A stretch of DNA of 54,625 bases from NCBI GenBank assembly GCA_011525695.1, contig WYBX01000130.1:1-54625 (forward strand), written 5' to 3'. Shown in pieces: positions 8,132 to 16,762 of this stretch (position 1 is the stretch's first letter; every line of letters begins with the position of its first letter). Below the pieces are notes generated by a model. It was not told the DNA's origin. It searched no databases and saw only the letters and a list, made by a program, of their open reading frames with translations. The translations under genes and the position numbers were made by a program. This DNA comes from Verrucomicrobiia bacterium (lineage in GTDB: Bacteria > Verrucomicrobiota > Verrucomicrobiia > Opitutales > Opitutaceae).

Positions 8132-9112
8132 TTACGTTTCCTTAGCCGGCGGCTTCAATTGCAGCAGCACGTTGGCCAGCGTGATCAGTCCGCCGCCGAT
8201 CAGGAGCGTCCAAGTCGCACGCTCGTTCAGATAGGCGATTCCGGCCCAGCCCGAGAACCAGCCGGGCAGAAACGCCGCCATCAGCGTGGCGAAGATCGGC
8301 TCGAGACAGTAAAGCAGCCCCGCCTCCGTCGCGGTGATTTTCGGCTGCCAATGGTTCATCAGGAGGAATGCGCCGACGGTGCAGAAGACGGTGAGGATCA
8401 GCGTGAGCCCAAGCCACGGTGCGAAGGTCCACGGGACCAGCAATGCGGCGGCGCTGGGCGTCGTGATTCCCGCCAGTGCTCCGAATGCCACCGCCTCGAC
8501 CGCAAACATCAGCAGCGTGATTTTCTCCGGCCGGTTGGCGGCGAACTCCTTTTTGTCGAGCCAGAGAATCAGTCCCATGAAGAAGAGCGACGACAGCAGC
8601 GTTTCCCATTCGCCGCGGGCGAATCGCAGGGCCTGCCAGTCGAACCGGCCCAGGATCGCGACGCCCGCGAGCACCAGTGCGCAGCAGATCCAAATCCGCG
8701 TCCCGGGATTGCGCCGGAGCTTCAGTGCCAGCCACACCGGGATCAGGATGGCGTAGAACTGGGTGAGGAACGCCGAGGTGCTCGCCTCGGTGAACTGCAG
8801 CGCATCATTCTGGAGCAGCATCCCCGCCGTTGCGAAAAGCCCGAGCACGATGCCCTGTTTCAGTTCCAGCCGCGTGAAGCGCCAGAATCCGTGCGGCCGC
8901 CAGGCGATGAGGATCAGCATAGCGATCGGGAAACGCGGGCCCACGGCGTAGATGGCGGAGAACCAGGTGCCGGCTTCCGGCAGGAGCTGCTCGTGAACCA
9001 ACGTGAGCGCCTTGATCACCGGAAAGCTCAGCCCCCAGAACACATTTGCCAGGACCAGCATCAGCAACGCGCGAGTGTGCCGCGGCGCAGGAGACGGTTC
9101 GGACAATGGCAT
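8132..9112 (-). CDS. DMT-superfamily (EamA) transporter
   Basis: A 326-residue polytopic membrane protein with two EamA repeats. The first helix LMLVLANVFWGLSFPVIKAL (residues 16-35) has the usual NxxWGxxF pattern. The second half ends with EAGLLYCLEPIFATLMAAF and a final hydrophobic helix before PPAKET. It is distinct from the DMT transporter at 5.3 kb, being longer with a larger first loop. The substrate cannot be predicted. Single gene on the minus strand. Confidence 0.87.
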   Translation of the reverse strand: MPLSEPSPAPRHTRALLMLVLANVFWGLSFPVIKALTLVHEQLLPEAGTWFSAIYAVGPRFPIAMLILIAWRPHGFWRFTRLELKQGIVLGLFATAGMLLQNDALQFTEASTSAFLTQFYAILIPVWLALKLRRNPGTRIWICCALVLAGVAILGRFDWQALRFARGEWETLLSSLFFMGLILWLDKKEFAANRPEKITLLMFAVEAVAFGALAGITTPSAAALLVPWTFAPWLGLTLILTVFCTVGAFLLMNHWQPKITATEAGLLYCLEPIFATLMAAFLPGWFSGWAGIAYLNERATWTLLIGGGLITLANVLLQLKPPAKET

Positions 9113-9236
9113 CCCTTCAACCTGCCAGTCCCACAGGCGCTGCCGCGACCAATTTCCGCCAGGCAGACGATTTGATGGAGCCGTGGGAAGCCCATCATGC
9201 CCGCTACCCGCTACTCGATGCTCGCTACTGTTTCGA

Positions 9237-9953
9237 TCACCGATCCCGCGCCAGCCGATCGCGATGCGGCGTCACCCGCGTGAACTCGCTCCAGGTGAAT
9301 TCCGCCCGTTCACCGAACTTCGAGACCGTCACGCTGACACTCCCCGTCGGTTGCGCCGTTTCCGGGCCCGGTTCGGCGTCCGCGTCGAAGTTCAGGAAAC
9401 TCAGGTCGACCTGACCGTCCGTGATCCGGGCCAGCCCGAGCAGGACCTTGACCGGCTCGTCGATATCCGCGCGGAGGTGCTCGAGCGCGCGGGTCTGCTT
9501 GTTCACCGTCACGACGACGCGCACCTTGTCGGCCTGGAAGAGCCACTTCTTTTCATGCTGGAGCGGCACGCGATAGCTCACCGTCCGGGGTGTTTCCTTC
9601 AACAATTCGGCTGCCTGGAAGTCAAAGTAGTCACCGATGGGCGAGTCGAAGCGGCGCGGCTTCTTCTTGAACTTCTTGCGGGCCCAGTCGGCCCGCTCTT
9701 CCGGGGTCGGGATCCTTCCATTGATCGCCAGCAGGGTCCAGCGCCGGTCGCCGGGCAGCGAGGGATCGTAGCGTTCCAGCCGCTCGCGCGGCTTCCCGTG
9801 GTCGTATTCGATCGCCCGTTGGGTGAAGGCCCAATGGTCCCGCTCGCCCAGCCAGTTGTCGACGGCCTCTTGCAGCAGCGCGGGTCCGCCGGCCGGGGCC
9901 GCGAATGCGGCGGCGGCGAGTCCGGCCAGCAGGCTGGTGAGTCGGAAAGCCAT
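9237..9953 (-). CDS. Exported hypothetical protein
   Basis: A 238-residue protein with a clear signal peptide (MAFRLTSLLAGLAAAAFAAP, residues 1-20). The mature part has Trp- and Lys-rich stretches (NWLGERDHWAFTQRAIEY, EERADWARKKFKKKPRRF) and a C-terminal half rich in beta-strand residues. I do not recognise the family; the second half (VSYRVPLQHEKKWLFQADKVRVVV, FGERAEFTWSEFTRV) resembles small exported outer-membrane-associated lipoprotein-like proteins, but this is only an impression. The start at 9953 is set by the signal peptide. It runs in the same direction as the kinase gene at 10267-11964 but about 310 bases downstream of it, so an operon is uncertain. Confidence 0.7.
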   Translation of the reverse strand: MAFRLTSLLAGLAAAAFAAPAGGPALLQEAVDNWLGERDHWAFTQRAIEYDHGKPRERLERYDPSLPGDRRWTLLAINGRIPTPEERADWARKKFKKKPRRFDSPIGDYFDFQAAELLKETPRTVSYRVPLQHEKKWLFQADKVRVVVTVNKQTRALEHLRADIDEPVKVLLGLARITDGQVDLSFLNFDADAEPGPETAQPTGSVSVTVSKFGERAEFTWSEFTRVTPHRDRLARDR

Positions 9954-10266
9954 CCATTTTCCGACAGCCGGGGCTTGCCGCGGTTCGAGGTCCAGATCCC
10001 GTGATCCCGAGGATAAATGGGTTGCTGAGCGCGTCGGCCGCAACCAAAGCTCAACCAGGAATATGGCCGCAAGGAGGCACAAGAGTCGCAAGAGGGATCC
10101 AAGCCACCGAGCCCGCTGGCCGTGGCCAATGTCCCTCCATTTTTTCGGTCCGGATCGTGCATGCTTGCGACGATTTGAATACCCAATCCTTGGGTCACAG
10201 AGCGCACAGAGGCCGGACAGGAGGGCACAGAGTTGTTCGTCTGCAAAACCGGCCTGACCCCTCGGC
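9954..10266. other. Intergenic, nothing recognised
   Basis: About 310 bases between the exported protein and the kinase gene. I see no gene, no strong hairpin and no full REPIN. The phrase CTGACCCCTCGG near 10254 recurs near 50900 and 52225. Confidence 0.5.
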
Positions 10267-11964
10267 TCAGGAGGCCAGCGCCATCTCGATCACAAAGCAG
10301 CTTCCCGACCGGCCATCCGAGTCGACTGTAATCGTGCCGCCCATCCGCTCCAGTGCCCGGCGGGCGATCGCCAGGCCCATGCCGGATCCCTCGTAGCGCC
10401 CGCCCGCGTTGAGCCGCTCGAACAACCCGAACAGCCGCTCCCGGTGCTCCGGCGTGATCCCGATCCCGTTGTCGCGAATCGAGAGTCGGACGCGATCGCC
10501 GATCACCTCGCTGGCGACCTCGACCCGCGGGGTTGTCCCGGGCGCGACGAACTTCACCGCATTGCCCAGGATGTTCGCGAGCACCTGCGTCACAAAGATC
10601 TCGTTCCCCAGCACGGTGGGGAGAGTGCCCCGCACGATCAGGTTGGCCTGCGGCGGCTGCAGCTCCGGTGCATGCTGGACGACACTCCACAGGCAATCCG
10701 CGAGCCCGACGGGCGTGAGTTCGAAGCGATCCCGGTTGACCCGGGTGTAGGCGAGCACGTCGGTGATCAGCCGTCCCATCCGCTCGCTGGATCGGATGAT
10801 CCGCTCGAGCATCCGGAGCCCCTCGTCCCCCAGCTGGGCGGAATGGTCGTTCTGCAGAATCGCCGCGTATCCCGCCATTGCGCGCAGCGGTGAGCGAAGA
10901 TCATGGGACACCGCATACGAGAATGACTCCATTTCGGCCAGGAGATCCGTGAGCGAAGCCGTGCGCTCCCGCACGCGCTGTTCCAGTTCGCGATTCACGC
11001 GTGCGGTCTCCTCCTTCGCATCGCGCAGGGCCTGCTCCGCCTGCCTCCGCGCGGTGATGTCGAAGGCTGCTCCGGTCACCCCCAGGATCGCGCCCGACGG
11101 GTCGAGCTTTGGCACCACCGTGATGTCATAGTATCGGATACCGTCCGGCAAAGGGGCACAGACTTCCGCCTGGCGCATAAGCCCGGTGGCAATCACCACC
11201 CTTTTCAGCGCTGCGATTTCGGCGCCGGCGCTCCCCAGGATCTCCTCGTCGGTCCGGCCCAATGCCCCGGCGTGCTCCGGATGGATTGGATAGAGCCACT
11301 GGTAGCGCAACGCCGTGTCCTGCTCGAACAGCGTCAGCGTGCGGCCGTGCGCCGCCAGTTGAAACCGCTCCTGCAGCTGGCGGAGATCAGCGACCTGTTG
11401 CTGGAGCGTTGCGTTGGCCGCCGCGAGCTTCTGCTCCGCCCGGCGCTGCTCGGTGACATCGCGGGTGAAGCACTGCGTGTGCCCGAACCGGCCGTCCTCC
11501 CACAGGACGCTTGAATCCATCAGCACCGTCTTGACGCTGCCATCCTTGCACCGGAGCCTGGCCTCGCGATCGCGCAGCCGTTCCCCTCGTGAAAGGCACG
11601 CCAGGATTTCCTCGATTTGGGAGCGCTCGACGTGAAATTCCGCGATGTGGTGGCCAATGTATTCGTCTTTGTCGTAGCCGAGCAAGTCGAGCTCAGCCGC
11701 ATTGGCCCAGATGATGATGCCGTCGGCATTGACCCAGTGCAGCCCGATGCTGGCGGTCTCCACAAATGCCGTGAGCTGGGCTTCACGGCGGCGGAGTGCA
11801 TCCTCCGCCGCTTTCCGCGCCGCCATCTCGGCTTCCAGCGCCGCCTTCTGCTGCGGGAAGTCGTCCGCCTCGTCGAAACGGACGAAGGCCGCGCCATTGC
11901 ACAATCGCCTGGCAGTCGCGTGATTTCCGCCGGATTCACCCGGGCCGGGCGCTTCTTTGACCAT
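10267..11964 (-). CDS. PAS-domain sensor histidine kinase
   Basis: A 565-residue soluble kinase. In order: a short coiled coil (about residues 35-60); a PAS domain (about 62-170, TASIGLHWVNADGIIIWANAA start, ending with FTRDVTEQRRAEQKL); a second PAS-like domain (about 195-310, ending ITARRQAEQALRDA); a coiled coil; a HisKA domain with the phospho-acceptor His in SYAVSHDLRSPL; and a HATPase domain with N box NILGNAVKFV, DNGIGI and GSGMGLA. No membrane segment or receiver domain is seen. This domain style is the phytochrome-like/cyanobacterial kinase branch without a chromophore domain. No cognate regulator is adjacent. The start codon is uncertain, as the first 30 residues are not conserved-looking. 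Confidence 0.87.
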   Translation of the reverse strand: MVKEAPGPGESGGNHATARRLCNGAAFVRFDEADDFPQQKAALEAEMAARKAAEDALRRREAQLTAFVETASIGLHWVNADGIIIWANAAELDLLGYDKDEYIGHHIAEFHVERSQIEEILACLSRGERLRDREARLRCKDGSVKTVLMDSSVLWEDGRFGHTQCFTRDVTEQRRAEQKLAAANATLQQQVADLRQLQERFQLAAHGRTLTLFEQDTALRYQWLYPIHPEHAGALGRTDEEILGSAGAEIAALKRVVIATGLMRQAEVCAPLPDGIRYYDITVVPKLDPSGAILGVTGAAFDITARRQAEQALRDAKEETARVNRELEQRVRERTASLTDLLAEMESFSYAVSHDLRSPLRAMAGYAAILQNDHSAQLGDEGLRMLERIIRSSERMGRLITDVLAYTRVNRDRFELTPVGLADCLWSVVQHAPELQPPQANLIVRGTLPTVLGNEIFVTQVLANILGNAVKFVAPGTTPRVEVASEVIGDRVRLSIRDNGIGITPEHRERLFGLFERLNAGGRYEGSGMGLAIARRALERMGGTITVDSDGRSGSCFVIEMALAS

Positions 11965-12100
11965 GCTGCAGTCTACCGTCAGGAGATGTGCATCACTATC
12001 GGGGAATTTCCGGTTGGACGTTCGTCGATGTTCCGGTGCCGAGGGCCGACCGCGAATGAAGGGCCTCGGAAAAGCAGCGGCCTTGGAAAAAGTGCGATTT

Positions 12101-12216
12101 TGAAATCGGGAATCTTGAAATCGCGAATCGCAAAATGCGCCGGGTGACGTAGCGGTCGGACTCCGGGCAATGAACGATTCCCGATTACCGATTTTCAGTT
12201 TTCACGCTGGGATCGG
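12101..12216 (+). repeat. Direct repeat copy 1 bracketing the HipT/HipS-like module
   Basis: Matches 14228-14343 over 116 bases with two differences that I can see; weaker similarity continues left to about 12075. It contains a perfect 11-bp inverted repeat, AATCGGGAATC (12104-12114) and GATTCCCGATT (12176-12186). Confidence 0.9.
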
Positions 12217-12385
12217 GCGCCCAACCCCAGACGCTTCCTGCTCAGTCTGAATCTTTGGCTCAGCTTCCTTCAACCAGACCGGGTCAAAGCGGGGTCAAAC
12301 GCGAATGGACGCCAATGCTCGCGAATGCGGGGAGCCATCAACGGACGGCCAAACCGTCAGTGTAAGATGGTCCGAGATTCGTCGA

Positions 12386-12689
12386 TCATGTCACTCCGAG
12401 AATCCAACCCTCGATTTCCGCCTGGGCTCGCTCCACGGGGTCGAGAGGCGGCTGAAGGAAGCCAGCGAGCACGTCGTCTTGGCTCCGGCTCCAGACCGAA
12501 TGAGACGTGCGTAACGCGGTTCGCGAGCTGTGCCGCGGATTGCCCAGCGAAGGAAGACCTGTGAATTGCCGAGCGGCCGATGAAATCGTCGAGGGAGTCG
12601 GCAATAACCCGCCAGTGCCACCACCTGCCAGGCCCATAGATCCTGAACCCGCTGCGATCACCCACGGCAGTATAGGCCGAACCGGCCAT
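12386..12689 (-). pseudogene. Possible frameshifted remnant of a small protein
   Basis: Two minus-strand frames look protein-like in succession. The first, from an ATG at 12689, reads SAYTAVGDRSGFRIYGPG, then WWHWRVIADSLDDFIGRS and a segment ending RVTHVSFGLEPE. The second, in the neighbouring frame, reads QDDVLAGFLQPPLDPVERAQ and ends EIEGWILGVT before a stop at 12386. A single shift near 12465-12480 would join them into about 100 residues. I do not recognise the family. It may instead be chance coding-like sequence in high-GC DNA. Confidence 0.3.
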
Positions 12690-12709
12690 TTACGCCAAGC
12701 GTTGACCCA

Positions 12710-13777
12710 GTGGCGACACGACGGCGATTGACCGACGCTACGCAAACCTCCACTCATCGGGATGTCGCCCGCCGCGTGGAATCTGACATCCGCATCCTCA
12801 AGCCAGCTGAAATTAGAGTTGCATCGGGATTCACCTTCGCATCCCACCGCCTGATCCGCCCCGTTCGGCAGGGGTTCTTCATCCGCGATTCGGCTGCTGT
12901 TGCTGGCGACGCACCGAAGGATTTCATTCGGGTTTACGAGTATGGCCGCGGGCGAAAGGCCAATCCCGCGACGTGGCCGGCCCACATCGCCAAAGTCGGG
13001 CACAAGTACTACCCGAACGAAAGTGTCACGGAGCACCTCCTGACACGCATCGGCGAGTTGCTCGCGCTTGATATGGCGCCGTCGCGACTCATGTGGGTTC
13101 GTGGGCAGCTCCGTTTTTTGAGCGAGTATTTCCTTCGCCCTCAAGAAAGCCTGGTGCACGGCGCACAAATTTTTGCCGGCTACCTCAACGACGACAGTAA
13201 GTTTGTCGAGCAGGTCGAAAAGATGAAGATGTCCAATGAGATCTTCACGTTTCAGGTCGCCGAGGTCGCCATTCGGAACCGTTTTCCTGCACAAGCCGAA
13301 GCCATTCTCCAAGATTTGGTGCGGTTGATTGGGTTCGATGCAATCGTAGGCAACAATGACCGCCATTTCTTCAACTGGGGCGTGATTACGCATGTGGCCG
13401 ACGCGCGGGCCCCGCGCTTTTCTCCAATCTACGACACCGCAAGGGCATTGCTCTGGAACATGAGCGAAGCAACGCTCACTAAGCACCTTCACGAACGTGA
13501 CGACTTCCTCAAGAGATACTCCAGAAATTCACTGCCAAAGATGGGGTGGGACGGATGCAAATCGCTGAACCACTTTGAATTTGTGCTGAAGCTTTTCGAA
13601 GAGAGACCGAGCTATCGCGACACGCTCAAAGCGCTTCATGTTGAAAATTTCGCTGAACAGGTGGACAATCTTCTCGGGACAGAATTCGCAGACCTGATGA
13701 GCCCGCTTCGAAGGCAATTCATTTTAGACTGCTTGAGAATCCGACTTGGCAGCTTCAAAGATATCGCGACGCTCTAA
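12710..13777 (+). CDS. HipA/HipT-like protein kinase
   Basis: A 355-residue protein with the layout of a HipA-fold kinase. Likely ATP-binding Lys95 sits in AHIAKVG, a possible helix-C Glu in ESVTEHL (105-111), the catalytic loop is GNNDRHFFN (Asp217, His219, Asn222), and the metal-binding Asp242 is in SPIYDTAR. The first 90 residues lack the usual HipA N-terminal subdomain, which is instead encoded by the next gene. Known HipA and HipT kinases phosphorylate aminoacyl-tRNA synthetases; the target here is unknown. The start is GTG at 12710 with no strong ribosome site; a later start is possible. It is followed after 7 bases by the HipS-like gene. Base composition appears less GC-rich than the neighbours, which fits acquisition. 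Confidence 0.68.
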   Translation: MATRRRLTDATQTSTHRDVARRVESDIRILKPAEIRVASGFTFASHRLIRPVRQGFFIRDSAAVAGDAPKDFIRVYEYGRGRKANPATWPAHIAKVGHKYYPNESVTEHLLTRIGELLALDMAPSRLMWVRGQLRFLSEYFLRPQESLVHGAQIFAGYLNDDSKFVEQVEKMKMSNEIFTFQVAEVAIRNRFPAQAEAILQDLVRLIGFDAIVGNNDRHFFNWGVITHVADARAPRFSPIYDTARALLWNMSEATLTKHLHERDDFLKRYSRNSLPKMGWDGCKSLNHFEFVLKLFEERPSYRDTLKALHVENFAEQVDNLLGTEFADLMSPLRRQFILDCLRIRLGSFKDIATL

Positions 13778-13784
13778 CGATCCC

Positions 13785-14189
13785 ATGTTCCAACGCGTGT
13801 TTGAGTCCTTTTATTCGTGGTTCAGCGGCGTGCGGCCGCTACCAGAGCACGAGACGATCTCCTTCCAAGTCATGCTCGGGGACTTGGAAGTCGGGACGCT
13901 GCGTGCAGAAAAGGGTGAATGGGTTTTCTCGTACTCCGACGCGTTTCGCAGTCAGGACACGATTAGTCCGATCCCAGACTTCCCCGCGCTCGACCGCGAA
14001 TACCGTGGTAAGAGTCTGTGGCCGTTCTTCGCCCTACGGATTCCGAGCCCAAAGCAGGGCGTTGTCCGAGAGTACATTGCGCAGCAGCCTGAACATGTTG
14101 TTGATCAGGGGATGCTCTTGAAGAAGTTTGGTAACCGAAGTATCGCGAACCCCTTCCGGCTGGTCCCGCAAACCGCAGTCGCGGCATAG
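13785..14189 (+). CDS. HipS-like protein (stand-alone HipA N-terminal domain)
   Basis: A 134-residue protein resembling the HipA N-terminal subdomain (couple_hipA type). The segment VMLGDLEVGTLRAEKGEWVF followed by SYSDAF, then PIPDFPALDREYRGKSLWPF, matches the usual pattern of a Gly-x-Leu strand, a FxY strand and the FPL...PFF motif. In the HipBST system of E. coli O127 the free N-domain (HipS) acts as the antitoxin of the kinase HipT. I infer the same role here. Gene order differs: the kinase comes first, and no HipB-like DNA-binding partner is adjacent. The start at 13785 is the first ATG after the kinase stop. Confidence 0.65.
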   Translation: MFQRVFESFYSWFSGVRPLPEHETISFQVMLGDLEVGTLRAEKGEWVFSYSDAFRSQDTISPIPDFPALDREYRGKSLWPFFALRIPSPKQGVVREYIAQQPEHVVDQGMLLKKFGNRSIANPFRLVPQTAVAA

Positions 14190-14227
14190 CGGTGCAGCAC
14201 GCAACGGCCGTGGAAAAGTTTCGGTCT

Positions 14228-14343
14228 TGAAATCGGGAATCTTGAAATCGCGAATCGCAAAATGCGCTGGGCGACGTAGCGGTCGGACTCCGGGCAATGA
14301 ACGATTCCCGATTACCGATTTTCAGTTTTCACGCTGGGATCGG
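14228..14343 (+). repeat. Direct repeat copy 2 bracketing the HipT/HipS-like module
   Basis: Second copy of the 12101-12216 repeat, offset by exactly 2,127 bases. The 11-bp inverted repeat is at 14231-14241 and 14303-14313. It begins about 40 bases after the HipS-like stop. Confidence 0.9.
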
Positions 14344-14376
14344 TACTTGGGCACGCGCCCCCCGCCGCTCCGCCTC

Positions 14377-16203
14377 CTACATCCGGCAGATCAGCAGCTC
14401 GCGCTCGTAGATCATCTCCTTGGGCAGATGATCATGCAGATCCAGGAAGAGCTCCTCGTGGCCCATCAGTTCGGCGCGCCAGAGATTGTGGTCGAAGTGC
14501 TGGAGCTCCTCGAACCGCTCGCGCGGATAGTCCAGCCCGGTCCAGTCGATGTCCTCGTATCGCGGCACCCAGCCGATCGGCGTCTCGCGGCCGAGCGCCC
14601 GGCCCCGCGCGCGATCGACGATCCATTTCAGCACGCGCATGTTCTCGCTGAACCCGGGCCAGAGGAATGACCCATCGGCGGCCTTGCGAAACCAGTTCAC
14701 ATGGAAGACCCGCGGCGTCTCCTTGATCCGCCGCTGCATCTTGATCCAGTGCCGGAAGTAGTCGCCCATGTGATACCCGCAGAACGGCAGCATTGCCATC
14801 GGATCGCGGCGCACCTTGCCAATCGTCCCGGCGGCCGCCGCCGTCATCTCCGAGCCCATCGTGGCGCCCATGTAGACGCCCGTGCTCCAGTTGAACGCCT
14901 GGTACACCAGCGGCATCGTGGTCGCCCGCCGGCCGCCAAAGATGATCGCGCTGATCGGCACGCCGCCCGGGTTTTCCCAATCCGGATCGATCGTCGGACA
15001 CTGCGACGCCGGCGCGGTGAACCGCGCGTTCGGATGCGCCGCCTTCGCGCCGGTGGTCCGGGCAACCTCCGGCGTCCATTCGCGGCCCTGCCAGTCGAGG
15101 CAGCGCGCCGGCGGCTCGTCCGTCATCCCCTCCCACCATACGCCGCCCTCCGGCGTCAGCGCGACGTTCGTGAAGATCGTGTTCTTCGCCAGTGCCGCCA
15201 TCGCGTTCGGATTGGTCTTGGCCGAGGTGCCCGGCGCCACCCCGAAGAACCCCGCCTCCGGGTTGATCGCGTGCAGCCGGCCATCCGCATCCGGCTTGAT
15301 CCACGCAATGTCGTCCCCGACCGTCCACACCTTCCAGCCCTTCCGCTGGAAGGAGGCCGGCGGGATCATCATCGCGAAATTCGTCTTGCCGCAGGCGCTG
15401 GGGAACGCCGCGGCCACATAGGTCTTTTCGCCGCGGGGATCCTCAACGCCGAGGATGAGCATGTGCTCGGCCATCCAGCCCTCGTCCCGCGCCATGTTCG
15501 ATGCAATCCGGAGCGCGAAGCACTTCTTGCCCAGCAGCGCATTGCCGCCGTAACCCGAGCCATAGCTCCAGATCTCCCGCGTCTCCGGGAAATGCACGAT
15601 GTATTTTTCGGGATTGCACGGCCAGGGCACGTCAGCCTGGCCCGGCTGCAGCGGCGCGCCCACCGTGTGCAGGCAGGGCACCACCCGCTTCTCCGCCTTG
15701 TCGATTTCCTTGAAAACCGGCAGCCCGATCCGCGCCATGATCCGCATGTTCACGACCACGTACGGCGAATCCGTCAGCTCCACGCCAATCTGCGACATTG
15801 GCGACCCGATCGGCCCCATGCTGAAGGGCAGCACGTACATTGTCCGGCCCGCCATGCAGCCGTCGAAGAGCCCCCGCAGCTTCTTCCGCATGTCGAACGG
15901 GTTGACCCAGTTGTTCGTGGGCCCGGCGGCATCCTTTGACAGCGAGCAGATGAACGTGCGCTCCTCGACCCGCGCGACATCCGTCGGATCGCTCCGGGCA
16001 TAAAAGCACCCTGGCCAAAGCTTCTGGTTCAGCTGCGTGAACGTGCCGGCCGCGACCATTTGCGCACACAGCGCATCGAACTCCTCCTTCGACCCATCCA
16101 CCCAGTGAATCGCCGCGGGCTTGCAGAGATCCGCCATCTTTTCGACCCATCGGAGCAAATGCTTGTTCGTGGCGAGAGGCGTCGAGTGTGGGCGTTTCTT
16201 CAT
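14377..16203 (-). CDS. pckG: Phosphoenolpyruvate carboxykinase (GTP)
   Basis: A 608-residue cytoplasmic enzyme that converts oxaloacetate and GTP to phosphoenolpyruvate, GDP and CO2, the entry to gluconeogenesis. The length is normal for the GTP family. The kinase loop FPSACGKTNFAMM contains the GTP-specific P-loop and its reactive Cys. Other family segments are GKKCFALRIASNMARDEGWM, WIKPDADGRLHAINPEAGFF and FGGRRATTMPLVYQAFNW. I set the start at 16203, the ATG before KKRPHSTPLATNKHLLRW; the in-frame sequence upstream is REPIN translation. The gene stands alone. Together with the phosphofructokinase at 39.7 kb it indicates reversible glycolysis with low ATP cost. Confidence 0.96.
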   Translation of the reverse strand: MKKRPHSTPLATNKHLLRWVEKMADLCKPAAIHWVDGSKEEFDALCAQMVAAGTFTQLNQKLWPGCFYARSDPTDVARVEERTFICSLSKDAAGPTNNWVNPFDMRKKLRGLFDGCMAGRTMYVLPFSMGPIGSPMSQIGVELTDSPYVVVNMRIMARIGLPVFKEIDKAEKRVVPCLHTVGAPLQPGQADVPWPCNPEKYIVHFPETREIWSYGSGYGGNALLGKKCFALRIASNMARDEGWMAEHMLILGVEDPRGEKTYVAAAFPSACGKTNFAMMIPPASFQRKGWKVWTVGDDIAWIKPDADGRLHAINPEAGFFGVAPGTSAKTNPNAMAALAKNTIFTNVALTPEGGVWWEGMTDEPPARCLDWQGREWTPEVARTTGAKAAHPNARFTAPASQCPTIDPDWENPGGVPISAIIFGGRRATTMPLVYQAFNWSTGVYMGATMGSEMTAAAAGTIGKVRRDPMAMLPFCGYHMGDYFRHWIKMQRRIKETPRVFHVNWFRKAADGSFLWPGFSENMRVLKWIVDRARGRALGRETPIGWVPRYEDIDWTGLDYPRERFEELQHFDHNLWRAELMGHEELFLDLHDHLPKEMIYERELLICRM

Positions 16204-16338
16204 GGGCAGCACACGGGCTGGGACGGCGGAAGTTAGACGCAGCAGACCGCGTGTAAACGGCAAAGGCCGGACACGCCGCCGCAAAGTAGCGAGCATCGAG
16301 TAGCGAGTAGCGAGCATGATGACACCTGCGGAAACACC

Positions 16339-16360
16339 AGGGACGCCCTCCGTGGCGTCC
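16339..16360 (+). repeat. Single family A left half
   Basis: GGACGCC, loop CTCCGT, GGCGTCC without a right half. The following TCGGTCGGAATGACCGTCATGG-like linker recurs at 16530-16548. Confidence 0.8.
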
Positions 16361-16384
16361 AATTTTCGGTCGGAATGACCGTCA

Positions 16385-16480
16385 TGGAGGGACGCCCTCC
16401 GTGGCGTCCACAAATCCGATGGGAAATTCATTCTGCGCAGCGGATCCACCTTCATGGCCGTGACGGAGCACGGCCCTCCA
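16385..16480 (+). repeat. Family A REPIN, 96 bp
   Basis: Full copy with TGGAGGG at 16385 and CCTCCA ending at 16480. Confidence 0.92.
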
Positions 16481-16502
16481 TCTACGAAGCTCGGAACGTA
16501 GC

Positions 16503-16527
16503 GGCCGTGACGGAGCACCGCCCTCCA
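16503..16527 (-). repeat. Single family A half
   Basis: Right-type hairpin with one stem mismatch (CACCGCC in place of CACGGCC). Confidence 0.75.
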
Positions 16528-16545
16528 TAGTCGGAATGACCGTCA

Positions 16546-16641
16546 TGGAGGGACGCCCTCCGTGGCGTCCACAAACCCGATGGGAAGTTCATTCTGCGCA
16601 GCGGATCCATCTTATTGGCCGTGACGGAGCACGGCCCTCCA
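16546..16641 (+). repeat. Family A REPIN, 96 bp
   Basis: Full copy; the middle spacer differs from neighbouring copies at a few bases while both hairpins are intact. Confidence 0.92.
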
Positions 16642-16662
16642 TGTACGAAGCTCGGAACGTAG

Positions 16663-16688
16663 CGGCCGTGACAGAGCACGGCCCTCCA
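16663..16688 (-). repeat. Single family A half
   Basis: Right-type hairpin with loop ACAGAG instead of ACGGAG. The linker ACGAAGCTCGGAACGTAG recurs on both sides. Confidence 0.75.
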
Positions 16689-16762
16689 TCTACGAAGCTC
16701 GGAACGTAGCGTTGGTTTGGCGTCGCGCTTACGGCGGCAACCTGCCCAGACTCCATCGCATG

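Larger units (their letters stand above)
11965..12709. other. Intergenic before the HipT-like gene
   Basis: Contains direct repeat copy 1 (12101-12216) and, on the minus strand, a possible decayed gene (12386-12689). I looked for a helix-turn-helix antitoxin here and found none. Confidence 0.5.
16204..16759. other. REPIN-rich intergenic region
   Basis: About 550 bases made largely of family A material: two full REPINs and three single halves. I see no gene until the small open frame at 16763. Confidence 0.8.

Noticed and set aside
11965..12709. Search for a HipB-type helix-turn-helix gene
   Set aside because: No frame on either strand shows a helix-turn-helix pattern; none is claimed.
12386..13492. 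A 368-codon minus-strand frame across the HipT-like gene
   Set aside because: Mostly the antisense of the kinase; only its C-terminal end (12386-12480) looks protein-like and is reported separately as a possible remnant.
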